This document shows positions 15,017 through 24,509 of a stretch of DNA of 45,512 nt, piece after piece. How positions within the stretch are numbered: position 1 is the stretch's first letter; every line of letters begins with the position of its first letter. The stretch is from contig JAFZKP010000048.1 of the NCBI GenBank assembly GCA_017553625.1, positions 1 to 45,512 on the forward strand, given 5' to 3'. Under the pieces are notes generated by a model. It was not told where the DNA came from. It worked only from the letters and a program-made list of their open reading frames with translations, and did no database searches. Position numbers and translations under genes: made by a program. This DNA comes from Bacteroidales bacterium. GTDB lineage: Bacteria; Bacteroidota; Bacteroidia; Bacteroidales; F082.

Positions 15017-16096
15017 CTCTTCTAATCCCTCTTTGAGACGTTCAGCATTTTCTGCCATTTGCAGGTTTTCGATGAACGCTGTCAAATCGCCATCCATCAC
15101 CGATGTCAGGTTATAAACCGTGAATCCGATGCGGTGGTCGGTGACGCGACCCTGCGGATAGTTGTATGTACGGATTTTCGCTGAGCGGTCGCCTGTCGAA
15201 ACCATGGTCTTACGTTTCGAGCACACTTCCTCCATGTATTTGTTGTATTCAGCCTCGTAGATACGAGTACGCAGGATTTTCATTGCCTTTGCCATGTTCT
15301 TCGCCTGTGAACGCTCGTCGATGCAGCTCACCACCACGCCTGTAGGGATGTGGGTGAGACGTACCGCACTGTACGTCGTGTTGACACATTGTCCGCCAGG
15401 TCCTGACGCCGCGCAATAAACCTCTTTCTTGATATCTTTGTCAAGGAGTTCAACGTCGAATTCTTCTGCTTCAGGCAAAACAACGACTGATGCTGCCGAA
15501 GTGTGGATACGACCCTGTGTCTCGGTCTTCGGCACACGCTGCACGCGATGCACGCCTGATTCGAATTTCAGGATTCCGTAGGCGCCGTCGCCGATGACAT
15601 TGAAAACTATCTCCTTGAAACCTCCGGCTGTTCCTTCGTTGGCATCGACGGTCTCGACCTTCCAGTTTTTCGCTTCACAGAACTTCAGATACATTCTGTA
15701 GAGGTCGCCCGCGAAGATTGCAGCCTCGTCGCCACCTGTTCCTGCACGGATTTCCATCACGGCGTTCTTGCCGTCGGTCGGGTCTTTCGGGATGAGCATC
15801 AGGCGGATGTCCTCTTCGAGCTTCGCCACTTTTTCAGTCGCCTCGTCAAGCTCTTCCTGCGCCATCTCGCGCATGTCCTCGTCTTTCTCACTCTTCAGCA
15901 ATTCCTTGGCCTCGCTGATGTTTGCGAGATATGTCTTGTATTGGTTGAAAGCGTCTATCACTGGCTCAAGGTCTTTATAATCCTTGTTCACCTTGACGTA
16001 ACGCTTCATGTCGTTCATCAATTCCGGGTCATTGAGTTGCTCACGCAACGCTTCCCAACGTTCTTTAATCGCTTCTAATTTTTCAATTATTTCCAT
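15014..16096 (-). CDS. prfA: Peptide chain release factor 1
   Basis: RF1 recognises UAA and UAG stop codons and triggers release of the finished protein on the ribosome. The 360-residue product has the coiled N-terminal domain, [20 protein letters not shown], the codon-recognition segment [15 protein letters not shown] (tripeptide PKT in the PxT position, RF1 type) and the catalytic GGQ in [17 protein letters not shown]. The start overlaps the purM stop by one base (TGATG), so translation is probably coupled. Confidence 0.97.
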   Translation of the reverse strand: MEIIEKLEAIKERWEALREQLNDPELMNDMKRYVKVNKDYKDLEPVIDAFNQYKTYLANISEAKELLKSEKDEDMREMAQEELDEATEKVAKLEEDIRLMLIPKDPTDGKNAVMEIRAGTGGDEAAIFAGDLYRMYLKFCEAKNWKVETVDANEGTAGGFKEIVFNVIGDGAYGILKFESGVHRVQRVPKTETQGRIHTSAASVVVLPEAEEFDVELLDKDIKKEVYCAASGPGGQCVNTTYSAVRLTHIPTGVVVSCIDERSQAKNMAKAMKILRTRIYEAEYNKYMEEVCSKRKTMVSTGDRSAKIRTYNYPQGRVTDHRIGFTVYNLTSVMDGDLTAFIENLQMAENAERLKEGLEE

Positions 16097-17262
16097 CAGT
16101 ATTCAAAAATTCCGTATTTACTCTTTATTGTGAGTTGTTTCTTGTCGGATGCTTCCACATGTCCGATGATTTGTGCCTTGATATTGAATGAGTTGGCTAT
16201 CTTAATCATCTCTTCTGCCGATTTCTCGTCGGTGTAGATTTCAAGACGCGAGCCCATGTTGAACACCTTGTACATCTCTTGCCAGTCTGTGCCTGACGAT
16301 TCCTGAATCATCTCGAACAAAGGTGGCAATTCAATCATGTTATCCTTGATAATGTGTAACTTATCAATGAAATGTGTCACCTTGGTCTGTGCGCCGCCGC
16401 TGCAATGTATGATTCCGTTGATTTTTGGTCTCAAATTCTCCAAAATCGGCACCATCATTGGCAGATAGGTGCGGGTAGGGGCAAGGATGAGCTTTCCTAC
16501 GTCGACGCCGGGTACTTTTGTCGCCTCTGTAAGCGTATGATTGCCAGAGTAAACTAACTCCTCAGGTATCGAATGGTCGTAGCTTTCAGTATATTTCTCT
16601 GCCAGATAATGTCCCAACACGTCATGACGCGCGGAGGTCAGACCGTTTGAGCCCATACCGCCGTTGTAACAATCTTCGTATGTCGCCTGTCCGTGTGATG
16701 CGAATCCAACGATGACATCGCCAGGCTGTATGTGATTTTCAATGACTTCCGAGCGTTTCATCCTCGTCGTCACGGTGCTGTCCACGATGATGGTTCTCAC
16801 CAAATCACCAACGTCGGCTGTCTCGCCGCCAGTAAGATAAATGCCAACACCAAGTGTACGCAGTTTTGCCAAAAAGTCCTCGGTTCCGTTGATGATTGCG
16901 GAAATCACCTCGCCAGGAATGAGGTTTTTGTTGCGCCCGATAGTGGAGGAGAGGAGCATCTTGTCGGTCGCGCCCACGCACATAAGGTCGTCGGTGTTCA
17001 TCACGACGGCGTCCTGTGCGATGCCAGACCACACTGACAAATCGCCGGTCTCTTTCCAATAAAGGTATGCCAACGACGACTTCGTGCCTGCTCCGTCAGC
17101 ATGCATGATGTTGCAATATTCGTCATCACCGCCTAAAATGTCCGGGATAATCTTACAGAAAGCATTGGGATATAAGCCCTTGTCAAGGTTTTTGATGGCA
17201 TTGTGTATGTCTTCTTTCTCCGCGGAAACACCACGGAGCTGGTATCTTTTTTCTACTGGCAT
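16096..17262 (-). CDS. purM: Phosphoribosylformylglycinamidine cyclo-ligase (AIR synthase)
   Basis: PurM closes FGAM to aminoimidazole ribonucleotide with ATP, the fifth step of purine synthesis. The 388-residue product carries the N-terminal ATP/glycine loop region IMHADGAGTKSSLAYLYW, DAVVMNTDDLMCVGATDKML, GGETADVGDLVRTIIVDSTV and the C-terminal NMGSRLEIYTDE block of the PurM/SelD/ThiL superfamily. It is somewhat longer than the enterobacterial protein (~345), as is usual in Bacteroidetes. It begins one base before the end of the porE gene block and overlaps prfA by one base. Confidence 0.93.
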   Translation of the reverse strand: MPVEKRYQLRGVSAEKEDIHNAIKNLDKGLYPNAFCKIIPDILGGDDEYCNIMHADGAGTKSSLAYLYWKETGDLSVWSGIAQDAVVMNTDDLMCVGATDKMLLSSTIGRNKNLIPGEVISAIINGTEDFLAKLRTLGVGIYLTGGETADVGDLVRTIIVDSTVTTRMKRSEVIENHIQPGDVIVGFASHGQATYEDCYNGGMGSNGLTSARHDVLGHYLAEKYTESYDHSIPEELVYSGNHTLTEATKVPGVDVGKLILAPTRTYLPMMVPILENLRPKINGIIHCSGGAQTKVTHFIDKLHIIKDNMIELPPLFEMIQESSGTDWQEMYKVFNMGSRLEIYTDEKSAEEMIKIANSFNIKAQIIGHVEASDKKQLTIKSKYGIFEY

Positions 17263-17263
17263 T

Positions 17264-19687
17264 TTATTTAAAAATCAATTTGTGTTCGTCGGTGTTAAAT
17301 TCAAAATTACCAAATTTCTTCAGTGCTCTCGTACCAATAACCCAGTCGTATTTCTGGTTGTTGTATACTGTCACCTGGATGTTTTCAACAGTGCGGTCGG
17401 CAATACGCATCTCTTTTATAATGAACACTGCACGATCTTTCACAGCACCCGCGGTGATAATCCTGTCGATGTTGTCGCCAACAAAATCGTTCTTCGTGAT
17501 GATGCCGTTGGTGAGAAGCTCCATCACCTTCTTCTGTGACACGCCGAAGTCATAGCTCTTGTCGTATGTCACGTTTTCAGTGTAAGTGTTGATGTAACAT
17601 TTGAACGAGAACAATCCAGTCTTGTCTTGTACAAACGGCACCTTGTTGTCTTCCGGATTCATCTTGATTTTTGCCATCTGGTCGTCGTCAATCGACTCTC
17701 GCGGCTTGTAATCCCTGCTCAACACCCTGAATTCCGTTCTACGGTTAAGCTGATGGGCTCGTTCCTTCATCTCCTCAGTAGGCAACGAGTTGATGTATTC
17801 CTCGGTGAGCTTTTTGCCATCGACAATTCTTGGAACGCGTTCGCCGTAGCCTTTTGCGGTAAGTCTCAACGGGTCGATACCTCTGATAACCAGATAGTCG
17901 CACACTGCCTGCGCACGTTTCTGCGACAGCATGTCGTTGCTCGCTTCTGAACCGCGAAGGTCGGTGTGTGAGCCTAACTCAATGGTAATGTTCGGGTTGA
18001 CTTGCAGAATCTCAATCAAACCCTGCAATGAGTCTTCAAACTGTGGCTGCAAATCCCATTTCCCGAGTTCATACTGGATTTCAGGCAAAACGATTGAGCC
18101 TGTAGGAATCATCGACATCTCATAAAATGGAGTGAAATCTTTGCTGAATTCAAGACCTACGGTGCTGATGGTGTCCGTCAGACTGAAATAGTTGTTTTTC
18201 TCAATGGTGAGAACGTAGATGTTTCCCACTTTGAATAAATCCTTGTTGAACTGGAATGTTCCCTTGTCGCTCGACAATGTCGTGGATCTTGTTCCGTCAG
18301 TTCCGGCGATGCTGACATTGGCGCCGTTGACAAACTGCAAGCTGTTGATGTCTTTGATTGTTCCGTTGATGGTGATGTCAATAGGCGGCTCCTCAAAATA
18401 ATAGATGTCGTCGTCCATGCCGTTGCGGCTGTCTCTGTTCGACGCCAGAAATCCCTTTTCCTCAGTAGGGTGGAAAATGATGCTGAAATCGTTTCCTATA
18501 GAGTTTATTGGTGATTTCATGTTGACGGGCTCTGACCAGTAGCCTGCAGTGTCTATCGTCGTCATGAAGATGTCAAGACCGCCCATGCCGCCGTGACCGT
18601 CTGACGAGAAATACAGCGTCGAGTCGTTGCGCATAAACGGAAACATCTCGTCACCTGCAGTGTTTATCACGTCGCCAAGGTTAAACGGGCGACCGAACTT
18701 ACCGTCCTCGCCTTTGATTGTTACCCATATATCCTTGCCGCCGAAGCCACCAGAGCGTTCTGCGGCGAAATACATGATGCTCTCGTCGGAATTGAGCGTC
18801 GGATGCCCCACAATGTCAATAGAGTCTACACCTGCAATCTCCACGACGGTAGGCTCGCTGAATGAGTTGCCTGTGCGTCTCGACTTCATTATCATACATC
18901 CCGACTGACGTTTCTTGTCGTTAGGACAACGTGTGAAATAAACATCCGAGAACGATTTCGTGAAAAATGGCATGCCTTCGCTGCCTTTGCTGTTGAGGCC
19001 GCCTTCCTCGTCAACGAGTTCCGGCTTGTCCCAAACGCCTTTCTTGTCTTGTCTCGTATAGTAAAAGTCCGAGAAATGCTGTCCGGTGATGCCGTCTTTT
19101 TCCTTTGCGATACCGCCTTCACGAGTAGATGTGAAGATGATGTCGTTGAAGCTGTTTGAAATCCATGCCACGCCGAAGTCGGAAGCCTTTGAATTCAAGG
19201 CTTTGACACGTGTGACCTCATATTTTGAAGGGTTTTCAATCCATTCTTTAATTTTGTCGATGTCGTCAGCTGCCCGCTGTCCGCGCGGGTCATCGGGGAC
19301 GGCTTCGGTGTAAAGATTGTAGTTCTCAATCGCTTCGTCATATTTCTCAAGGCGTTTCAAGACATCGGCGTAATGCAGGTAGAAAATAGGTGTGCTTTTC
19401 GGGAAGTCAGTCTTTAAAACTCTTTTGTACTGCGCTGCAGCCTGTTTCATGTTTTCGGTAAGACGATAGCATTCTCCCATCTGGTAAGTGACACGCGTTT
19501 TCTCTGCCTCGAATTTCTTGTTGCGCAGCTTCTTGTAGGCCTTCTTGTATCTCTCAACCGCCAGATTATACTGCCCTCTCTCAAATGCGATGTCAGCATT
19601 CTTCGCGGGGTTACGTCTCTGTGCGTTGACAGGCAACGTTGCTCCGAAAACAATTATAAGAAGTGCAAATAACAGTTTCTTAACCAT
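17264..19687 (-). CDS. porE: PorE-like T9SS envelope protein: TPR, β-propeller, CRD, OmpA, and a retropepsin-like C-terminus
   Basis: An 807-residue exported protein from the ATG at 19687, which gives the signal peptide MVKKLLFALLIIVFGATLPV followed by NAQ. The domain order is: TPR repeats (~30-150), PD40-type β-propeller (~165-435), a carboxypeptidase regulatory-like domain (~436-530) and an OmpA peptidoglycan-binding domain (~535-655, ELGSHTDLRGSEASNDMLSQ). This is the architecture of PorE, which anchors the T9SS to peptidoglycan in Porphyromonas. An additional C-terminal domain (~690-807) resembles clan AA aspartic proteases. DFGVS (713-717) stands where DTGAS is expected, and the end VIGTRALKKFGNFEFNTDEH matches the hydrophobic-hydrophobic-glycine end of retropepsins. 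Catalysis is doubtful. It fits the T9SS cargo genes in this window. Confidence 0.8.
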   Translation of the reverse strand: MVKKLLFALLIIVFGATLPVNAQRRNPAKNADIAFERGQYNLAVERYKKAYKKLRNKKFEAEKTRVTYQMGECYRLTENMKQAAAQYKRVLKTDFPKSTPIFYLHYADVLKRLEKYDEAIENYNLYTEAVPDDPRGQRAADDIDKIKEWIENPSKYEVTRVKALNSKASDFGVAWISNSFNDIIFTSTREGGIAKEKDGITGQHFSDFYYTRQDKKGVWDKPELVDEEGGLNSKGSEGMPFFTKSFSDVYFTRCPNDKKRQSGCMIMKSRRTGNSFSEPTVVEIAGVDSIDIVGHPTLNSDESIMYFAAERSGGFGGKDIWVTIKGEDGKFGRPFNLGDVINTAGDEMFPFMRNDSTLYFSSDGHGGMGGLDIFMTTIDTAGYWSEPVNMKSPINSIGNDFSIIFHPTEEKGFLASNRDSRNGMDDDIYYFEEPPIDITINGTIKDINSLQFVNGANVSIAGTDGTRSTTLSSDKGTFQFNKDLFKVGNIYVLTIEKNNYFSLTDTISTVGLEFSKDFTPFYEMSMIPTGSIVLPEIQYELGKWDLQPQFEDSLQGLIEILQVNPNITIELGSHTDLRGSEASNDMLSQKRAQAVCDYLVIRGIDPLRLTAKGYGERVPRIVDGKKLTEEYINSLPTEEMKERAHQLNRRTEFRVLSRDYKPRESIDDDQMAKIKMNPEDNKVPFVQDKTGLFSFKCYINTYTENVTYDKSYDFGVSQKKVMELLTNGIITKNDFVGDNIDRIITAGAVKDRAVFIIKEMRIADRTVENIQVTVYNNQKYDWVIGTRALKKFGNFEFNTDEHKLIFK

Positions 19688-19749
19688 AAAAATCCTTTTT
19701 AAGATATAACGATAAGATCGTACATCTATTATATTAATAGTCAAAAGAG

Positions 19750-22700
19750 TTAGTCAATGACTATCTTTCTGAATGTTGTTCCCGATGGTGTGATGACACG
19801 CATCAGATAAACGCCTGACTTGTCAAAACAATCGAGTTTCTCTTCGTTGTTGAATGTCTTCTCGTAGATTTTGACACCTATGGCATTGTATATTTCGACT
19901 TTTGAATCTTCATTGTCTGTCGTCAGAATCAGCTTGTCGCCGATGTGCGCAGGGTTAGGGTAGATGCCGATGCTGATATTGTTGTCACTAACATTGTCGA
20001 TGTCGTTGTATGAAATCTCAAAGCTGTTTATCGCTGAGCCGACAACCGAATTGTTATTGAAGCTTAACACATTGGCAGCCTGAACCGACACTATTTCTTC
20101 CTGCTCGTAGTCATAAAGCTTGAATGAAATCTCATCGCCTTGCTCTCCGTAAACTATGAGATACATGATGTATTCGTCGAGATGTTCAACGTAAACAGGT
20201 CTTGCGCTGCCGCGGCATTCACCGTCACAGAAAGCGCCGATTTCATAGCCCATGTTTCTTGGTCTTTCACCGTTGATGACAATCGTAGATGTTATGCACA
20301 TGCTGTTGGCGTATTTGTGAATGTCCGGATGCCAGTAGTTGTTTTCAGTTGTGATGTTGCCGTCAGGATCTTCCTTGGCTGAGCTTTGGTAGACAAATGT
20401 CTTGTTGCCGCTTCCAACATTGTTGTACATGTAACCCTGTCCTGGGACTAATGTGTTGAGTGAGCCGATCCAGCCTGCGCCGTCAATGTATTCGGCATAG
20501 CTGTTCAACGACCTGATGACATCGCCGTTTGTGGCGTTGAGTCCTGCCAATGCTGTGTTGACAGCCACTCTGCTTGTCATAGGATAACCAATCCAGTTCC
20601 AATCTGGATTGACCGTTATCGGATGGCTGCTCGGATTGGCTATATTTCCATATATTCTAAGGGTATGATAACCATTCATGTAGATGCGGTACATCTGCTC
20701 GTTCACTACCGTTTCGAGAGATCCATCCCAAGCGCCGCCATTGTAAACAACACTTTGTGTCTGTGACATAATCGTAGTGCTTGACGTTCCAAGACCGTTC
20801 TCAATCATTGTAAGACCGTCTATGCCGTTCATCTCAACGAATGTTGAATACCAGTTCCAACCATTTGACAGACTGGTTTTCTGACCATTGGAGAAGTTGG
20901 CAGTGAATGTCAGTGATTCTGTGGCTGTGAATGAGAAAGTTGGGCTGGTCGACACAACGTTGCCGCCGCTTGTCCAGTTTACAAACACGTTGTTACCTTT
21001 TCCTGAGGCGGTCAAAGTAACTGTGCTTCCGTAAGGATAAATGCCGCTGCCTGTTGTGTTTCCTGCATTTGCGGGATATGCCAAAGTCTCAATTGTAACA
21101 GAAGGCTCCATGTTGATGACATACGGGCTTGTCGGGTTTCCGATGACACTGTTCGCCGAGAATGTCAATGACGTTGCTGAAACGTAGTCATATTCGATTT
21201 CATTTTCGTGGTCATACAATTTGAAGACGATATGGTCGCCGTTTGAGCCGTAAATCTGCAAGAAGAACAAGTACTTGTCGACAGATGCGATGTATGTTGG
21301 CATTGTGCTGCCTCTCACGACGTCGTTGCAGAAAGCGCCAACCTCAAAGGATGTGTTGCTCTGTTCCTCTCCTGAAATCTGCAGTAATGCAATGACATTC
21401 ATGCTGTTGTTATACAACGCCGGATTTGGATTCCAGTGGTTTCCTGGCACGAAGTTGGCGGTCAGCACTCTGTTGGACATTGCTGTAAATGTATATGTTG
21501 CGTTTGTCGTGACAACGGTGTCGTTTTCCATCCAGTTGTTGAATGAGAAACCATCTGCCGGTGTCGCCACGAGTGTCACTTCGCTTCCTTCGGTGTATGC
21601 GCCGCCACCAGTCACGGTGCCGCTGTTTTCAGGATTCACGTTGACGGTGATAAACAACGCTGAAATGAAGTTCATGACCTGTGGATTAGCTGTCGAACCG
21701 ATTATCTGGTCGGTCGTGAATGTCAGGTCTGTAAGGCATTTCAGTGAAAGTATCGAATCGTTTTCGTGGTCGTAGAGCCTGAATGTGATTTGGTCGTCGT
21801 CGTTGCCGTAAATTGTCATGTAGAACAGGTATCTTCCTGTCGCTTCAACGAGCTGTGGCTTCTGGCTTCCTCTGACTTCCTCGTTGCAGAACGCTCCGAT
21901 TTCAAGCATGTCGGTGCTTTGCTCAACTCCTTCGATTTGAATTACACCAGTGAGCAACATTGTGCTCGATGCCGTTGTGTTTGGAACCCAGTAGTTGGTG
22001 TTCTGTGGGTGGTAGTTCGCCACAAGGTTTCTGTTGCTGTTGATGACGAAACTGAAAGCTGAGCTTGATGAAACAATCTCGTCGCCTTCTGTCCAGTTGT
22101 CAAATACGTAGAAACTGTTGGCGTATGTTGACATTGTAACGGTGTCGCCATGTGTGTAGATGCCGTCACCGCTGATTATCGCGGCGTCACCGAGGTTTGA
22201 TGTGGCGGTAACGATGTAGTTGTTAAGTCCGAATACCGCAACGAGGTCTCTGTTGCTGTTGACGATAAAGCTGTAAGTCGGGTTTGTGTTGACTATTGTT
22301 CCGTTTTCTTCCCATCCGAGGAAAGTGTAGCTGTAGTTGTTCGTCGCTACCAATGTTGCTGTTTCGTTATAGCTGTAAATACCGGTTCCTTCAACGGTTC
22401 CTGCGCCTTCAATGTTCACGGTCGCATTGATTTCATAGTCATCAGGAGTGAACACTGCCGTCAGATTTCTTGGATTGTTGATGGTGAAGGTGTATTCTGC
22501 ATTTGTTGACACCACTACGCCTTTTTCCTTCCAGCATGTGAAAGTGTAGTGCTCGTTGGCTGATGCTGTAACAGTGACTGAGGTGTTGAATGTGTAAACG
22601 CCGTCACCTGTTGTCGTTCCTGCACCAGGGATATTCACCAAAGTGGTGACGTTGTAGTTTGAAGGGGCGAAATGCGCCACGAGGTTTCTGTCGTAAGGCA

Positions 22701-24345
22701 CTGTGAATCTGTACATCGCTTCTGTAGAGACCACGCTGTCGCCTTCTGTCCAGTAGTAAAAGTCATAATTCGGGTTAGGGAAGGCCTCGAGACGAGCCAC
22801 TGCGCTGTATTCATACATGCCGCCGCCTGTCACTGTGCCGTATGCCGATGGCTCTGCGGAAACGGTGATGTTGTGTGTGCTGTATGTGAAATGCGCAACG
22901 ATGTGTCTGTTTTCTGTCGCGATGAATGTGTAGCTTGGATTTGTTGAAATCACAACGTCGTTTTCTGTCCAGTTGACGAAAACATAATGGTTCTTTGGAA
23001 CTGCGACGAGATTGACGGTCTCGTCTGTTGTATATAATCCTTCTCCGAAAATATTGCCGCTGTCGAATGGGATGGTACCTGTTGTGATGTTGATGTCAGG
23101 TGCGCAGATGACATTGAATGCCTCCCATGGTATGTTGGCTTTGTATGCGTTTACAGAAGGGCAGGGGACTATGACGTCCATTGCCGGATTGACGCCGTCG
23201 AAACAGTTGGCTGGTGCTGACGGCGGGACTTTAGCGAAACATTTCAACGTTGTGATACTTGAGCAGTTCAGGAATGCTTGTGCACCGACACCTGTAATGG
23301 TGCTCGGCAACAACGCGCTGGTAAGGCTTGCACATCCTGCAAATGCCAAATCTCCGATTGTCGTCATCGACTTTGGAAGTACTATTTGGCTTATTGCGCT
23401 GTTTTTGAATGAGTTCTGACCGATGAACGTCAAAACATTCGAGAACACGACATTGGTGAGGCTGGTGCAGTTTTCAAAAGCGTTGTTGTCGATGTAGTTG
23501 ATTGCTGATTCGCTCATGTCGACGCTTGCCAGGCTTGTGCATCCGTAGAACGCCTCGATGCCGATTCTTGTCATTGATGCAGGGAAGTTGATGGTTGTAA
23601 GGTTGGCGCAGTCACGGAAAGCACGCACTTTTATTTCAGCGATGGTGCTTGGAAGGTTCACGGTGACAAGGTTGCTGCAGCCTTTGAAGGTGTCGTTGTC
23701 AACCTTCGACACGCCATTCGGGATTGTCACACTGGTGAGTCCTGTGCAGCCTTTGAAAGCGCCGTAGCCGATATACACCACGGTGCTCGGGATGCTGAAA
23801 GTGTCTGATGTCAATGAGACACAGCCTTCAAACGCTCCCCATGCGATGTTCATCAGTGAGTTTGTGTATGTGATTGTGGTTAAACTTGAGCAGTTTTTGA
23901 AGAACGCCTCGGGGATGTAGGCCATGTGGCGAGGAACGTCGAAGGTCTCAAGGCTGGAGCATCCTTCAAGGATATTGGTGCCATAGCTGATTGACACGTC
24001 CGGGATTGTTATCGAGACCAATGCGCTGCATCCTTTGAATGCCTCGTTGCCAATGTTGTTTATCGTCGATGGCATTGTCACTGCTGTCAATCCGTCGCAG
24101 CCCTCGAAAGCGTTGCCGCTGATTCCTGTCACGGTATATGTGGTTTCGTCGTATGTCACCACCTGAGGAATGTTCACCACACCTGAATAGCTGTTGACAC
24201 CATCGTTTGTGACGTGTACTTTATTTGAAGGTTTAATGCTGTAGTAAATGGTTACACCGTCGCCGTTTTCCGCTTGAAAATCAAAGGCGTATGCGTTAAA
24301 AACACAGCAAATCAATGCAAATAGTACCAAAAAACTCTTTCTCAT
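19750..24345 (-). CDS. Giant T9SS surface protein with BspA-type LRRs and InlB B-repeats
   Basis: A 1531-residue exported protein with signal peptide 1-20 (MRKSFLVLFALICCVFNAYA). Residues ~70-395 hold about 13 BspA-type leucine-rich repeats (AFKGCTGLTSVTIPNGV pattern). Seven InlB B-type repeats (GTVTGGG...VFVNWTENDVV...AHF pattern) follow, five of them consecutive (~415-775) and two interspersed. Three copies of a ~105-residue module (GAFCNEEVRGS...KLYDHE pattern) lie near 785-895, 970-1070 and 1335-1435. A GWNWYS-type module spans ~1160-1310. A T9SS sorting domain (IGIYPNPAHIGD ... KSGVYLMRVITPSG ... KIVID) ends the protein. LRR/BspA proteins act as adhesins in related bacteria; that role is inferred. 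porE follows 62 bases downstream. Confidence 0.88.
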   Translation of the reverse strand: MRKSFLVLFALICCVFNAYAFDFQAENGDGVTIYYSIKPSNKVHVTNDGVNSYSGVVNIPQVVTYDETTYTVTGISGNAFEGCDGLTAVTMPSTINNIGNEAFKGCSALVSITIPDVSISYGTNILEGCSSLETFDVPRHMAYIPEAFFKNCSSLTTITYTNSLMNIAWGAFEGCVSLTSDTFSIPSTVVYIGYGAFKGCTGLTSVTIPNGVSKVDNDTFKGCSNLVTVNLPSTIAEIKVRAFRDCANLTTINFPASMTRIGIEAFYGCTSLASVDMSESAINYIDNNAFENCTSLTNVVFSNVLTFIGQNSFKNSAISQIVLPKSMTTIGDLAFAGCASLTSALLPSTITGVGAQAFLNCSSITTLKCFAKVPPSAPANCFDGVNPAMDVIVPCPSVNAYKANIPWEAFNVICAPDINITTGTIPFDSGNIFGEGLYTTDETVNLVAVPKNHYVFVNWTENDVVISTNPSYTFIATENRHIVAHFTYSTHNITVSAEPSAYGTVTGGGMYEYSAVARLEAFPNPNYDFYYWTEGDSVVSTEAMYRFTVPYDRNLVAHFAPSNYNVTTLVNIPGAGTTTGDGVYTFNTSVTVTASANEHYTFTCWKEKGVVVSTNAEYTFTINNPRNLTAVFTPDDYEINATVNIEGAGTVEGTGIYSYNETATLVATNNYSYTFLGWEENGTIVNTNPTYSFIVNSNRDLVAVFGLNNYIVTATSNLGDAAIISGDGIYTHGDTVTMSTYANSFYVFDNWTEGDEIVSSSSAFSFVINSNRNLVANYHPQNTNYWVPNTTASSTMLLTGVIQIEGVEQSTDMLEIGAFCNEEVRGSQKPQLVEATGRYLFYMTIYGNDDDQITFRLYDHENDSILSLKCLTDLTFTTDQIIGSTANPQVMNFISALFITVNVNPENSGTVTGGGAYTEGSEVTLVATPADGFSFNNWMENDTVVTTNATYTFTAMSNRVLTANFVPGNHWNPNPALYNNSMNVIALLQISGEEQSNTSFEVGAFCNDVVRGSTMPTYIASVDKYLFFLQIYGSNGDHIVFKLYDHENEIEYDYVSATSLTFSANSVIGNPTSPYVINMEPSVTIETLAYPANAGNTTGSGIYPYGSTVTLTASGKGNNVFVNWTSGGNVVSTSPTFSFTATESLTFTANFSNGQKTSLSNGWNWYSTFVEMNGIDGLTMIENGLGTSSTTIMSQTQSVVYNGGAWDGSLETVVNEQMYRIYMNGYHTLRIYGNIANPSSHPITVNPDWNWIGYPMTSRVAVNTALAGLNATNGDVIRSLNSYAEYIDGAGWIGSLNTLVPGQGYMYNNVGSGNKTFVYQSSAKEDPDGNITTENNYWHPDIHKYANSMCITSTIVINGERPRNMGYEIGAFCDGECRGSARPVYVEHLDEYIMYLIVYGEQGDEISFKLYDYEQEEIVSVQAANVLSFNNNSVVGSAINSFEISYNDIDNVSDNNISIGIYPNPAHIGDKLILTTDNEDSKVEIYNAIGVKIYEKTFNNEEKLDCFDKSGVYLMRVITPSGTTFRKIVID

Positions 24346-24389
24346 AAGAAATATTTTTTATCAAGTTTATACACAATTATTCAAGATAG

Positions 24390-24420
24390 CAAAAATACAA
24401 AAAAAATAAATATAAACAAT
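24390..24420 (-). promoter_or_regulatory. Bacteroidetes-type promoter for the LRR/InlB gene
   Basis: On the minus strand ATTG (24417-24420), 19 bases, then TATTTTTG (24390-24397). The leader to the ATG at 24345 is ~40 bases. Confidence 0.65.
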
Positions 24421-24448
24421 ATTTATTTATATTTTTAAATAAAAAAAC

Positions 24449-24475
24449 GTAGAGACGCCATTATGACGTCTCTAC
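24449..24475. repeat. GTAGAGACG-type palindrome after secDF
   Basis: GTAGAGACGCCA, loop TTA, TGACGTCTCTAC; one mismatched pair. It lies between the end of secDF and the promoter of the LRR/InlB gene and could weakly terminate secDF, but no T-run follows in that direction. Confidence 0.85.
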
Positions 24476-24509
24476 AGATTTTAAATGACGTTATATGTTA
24501 AATAACAAA

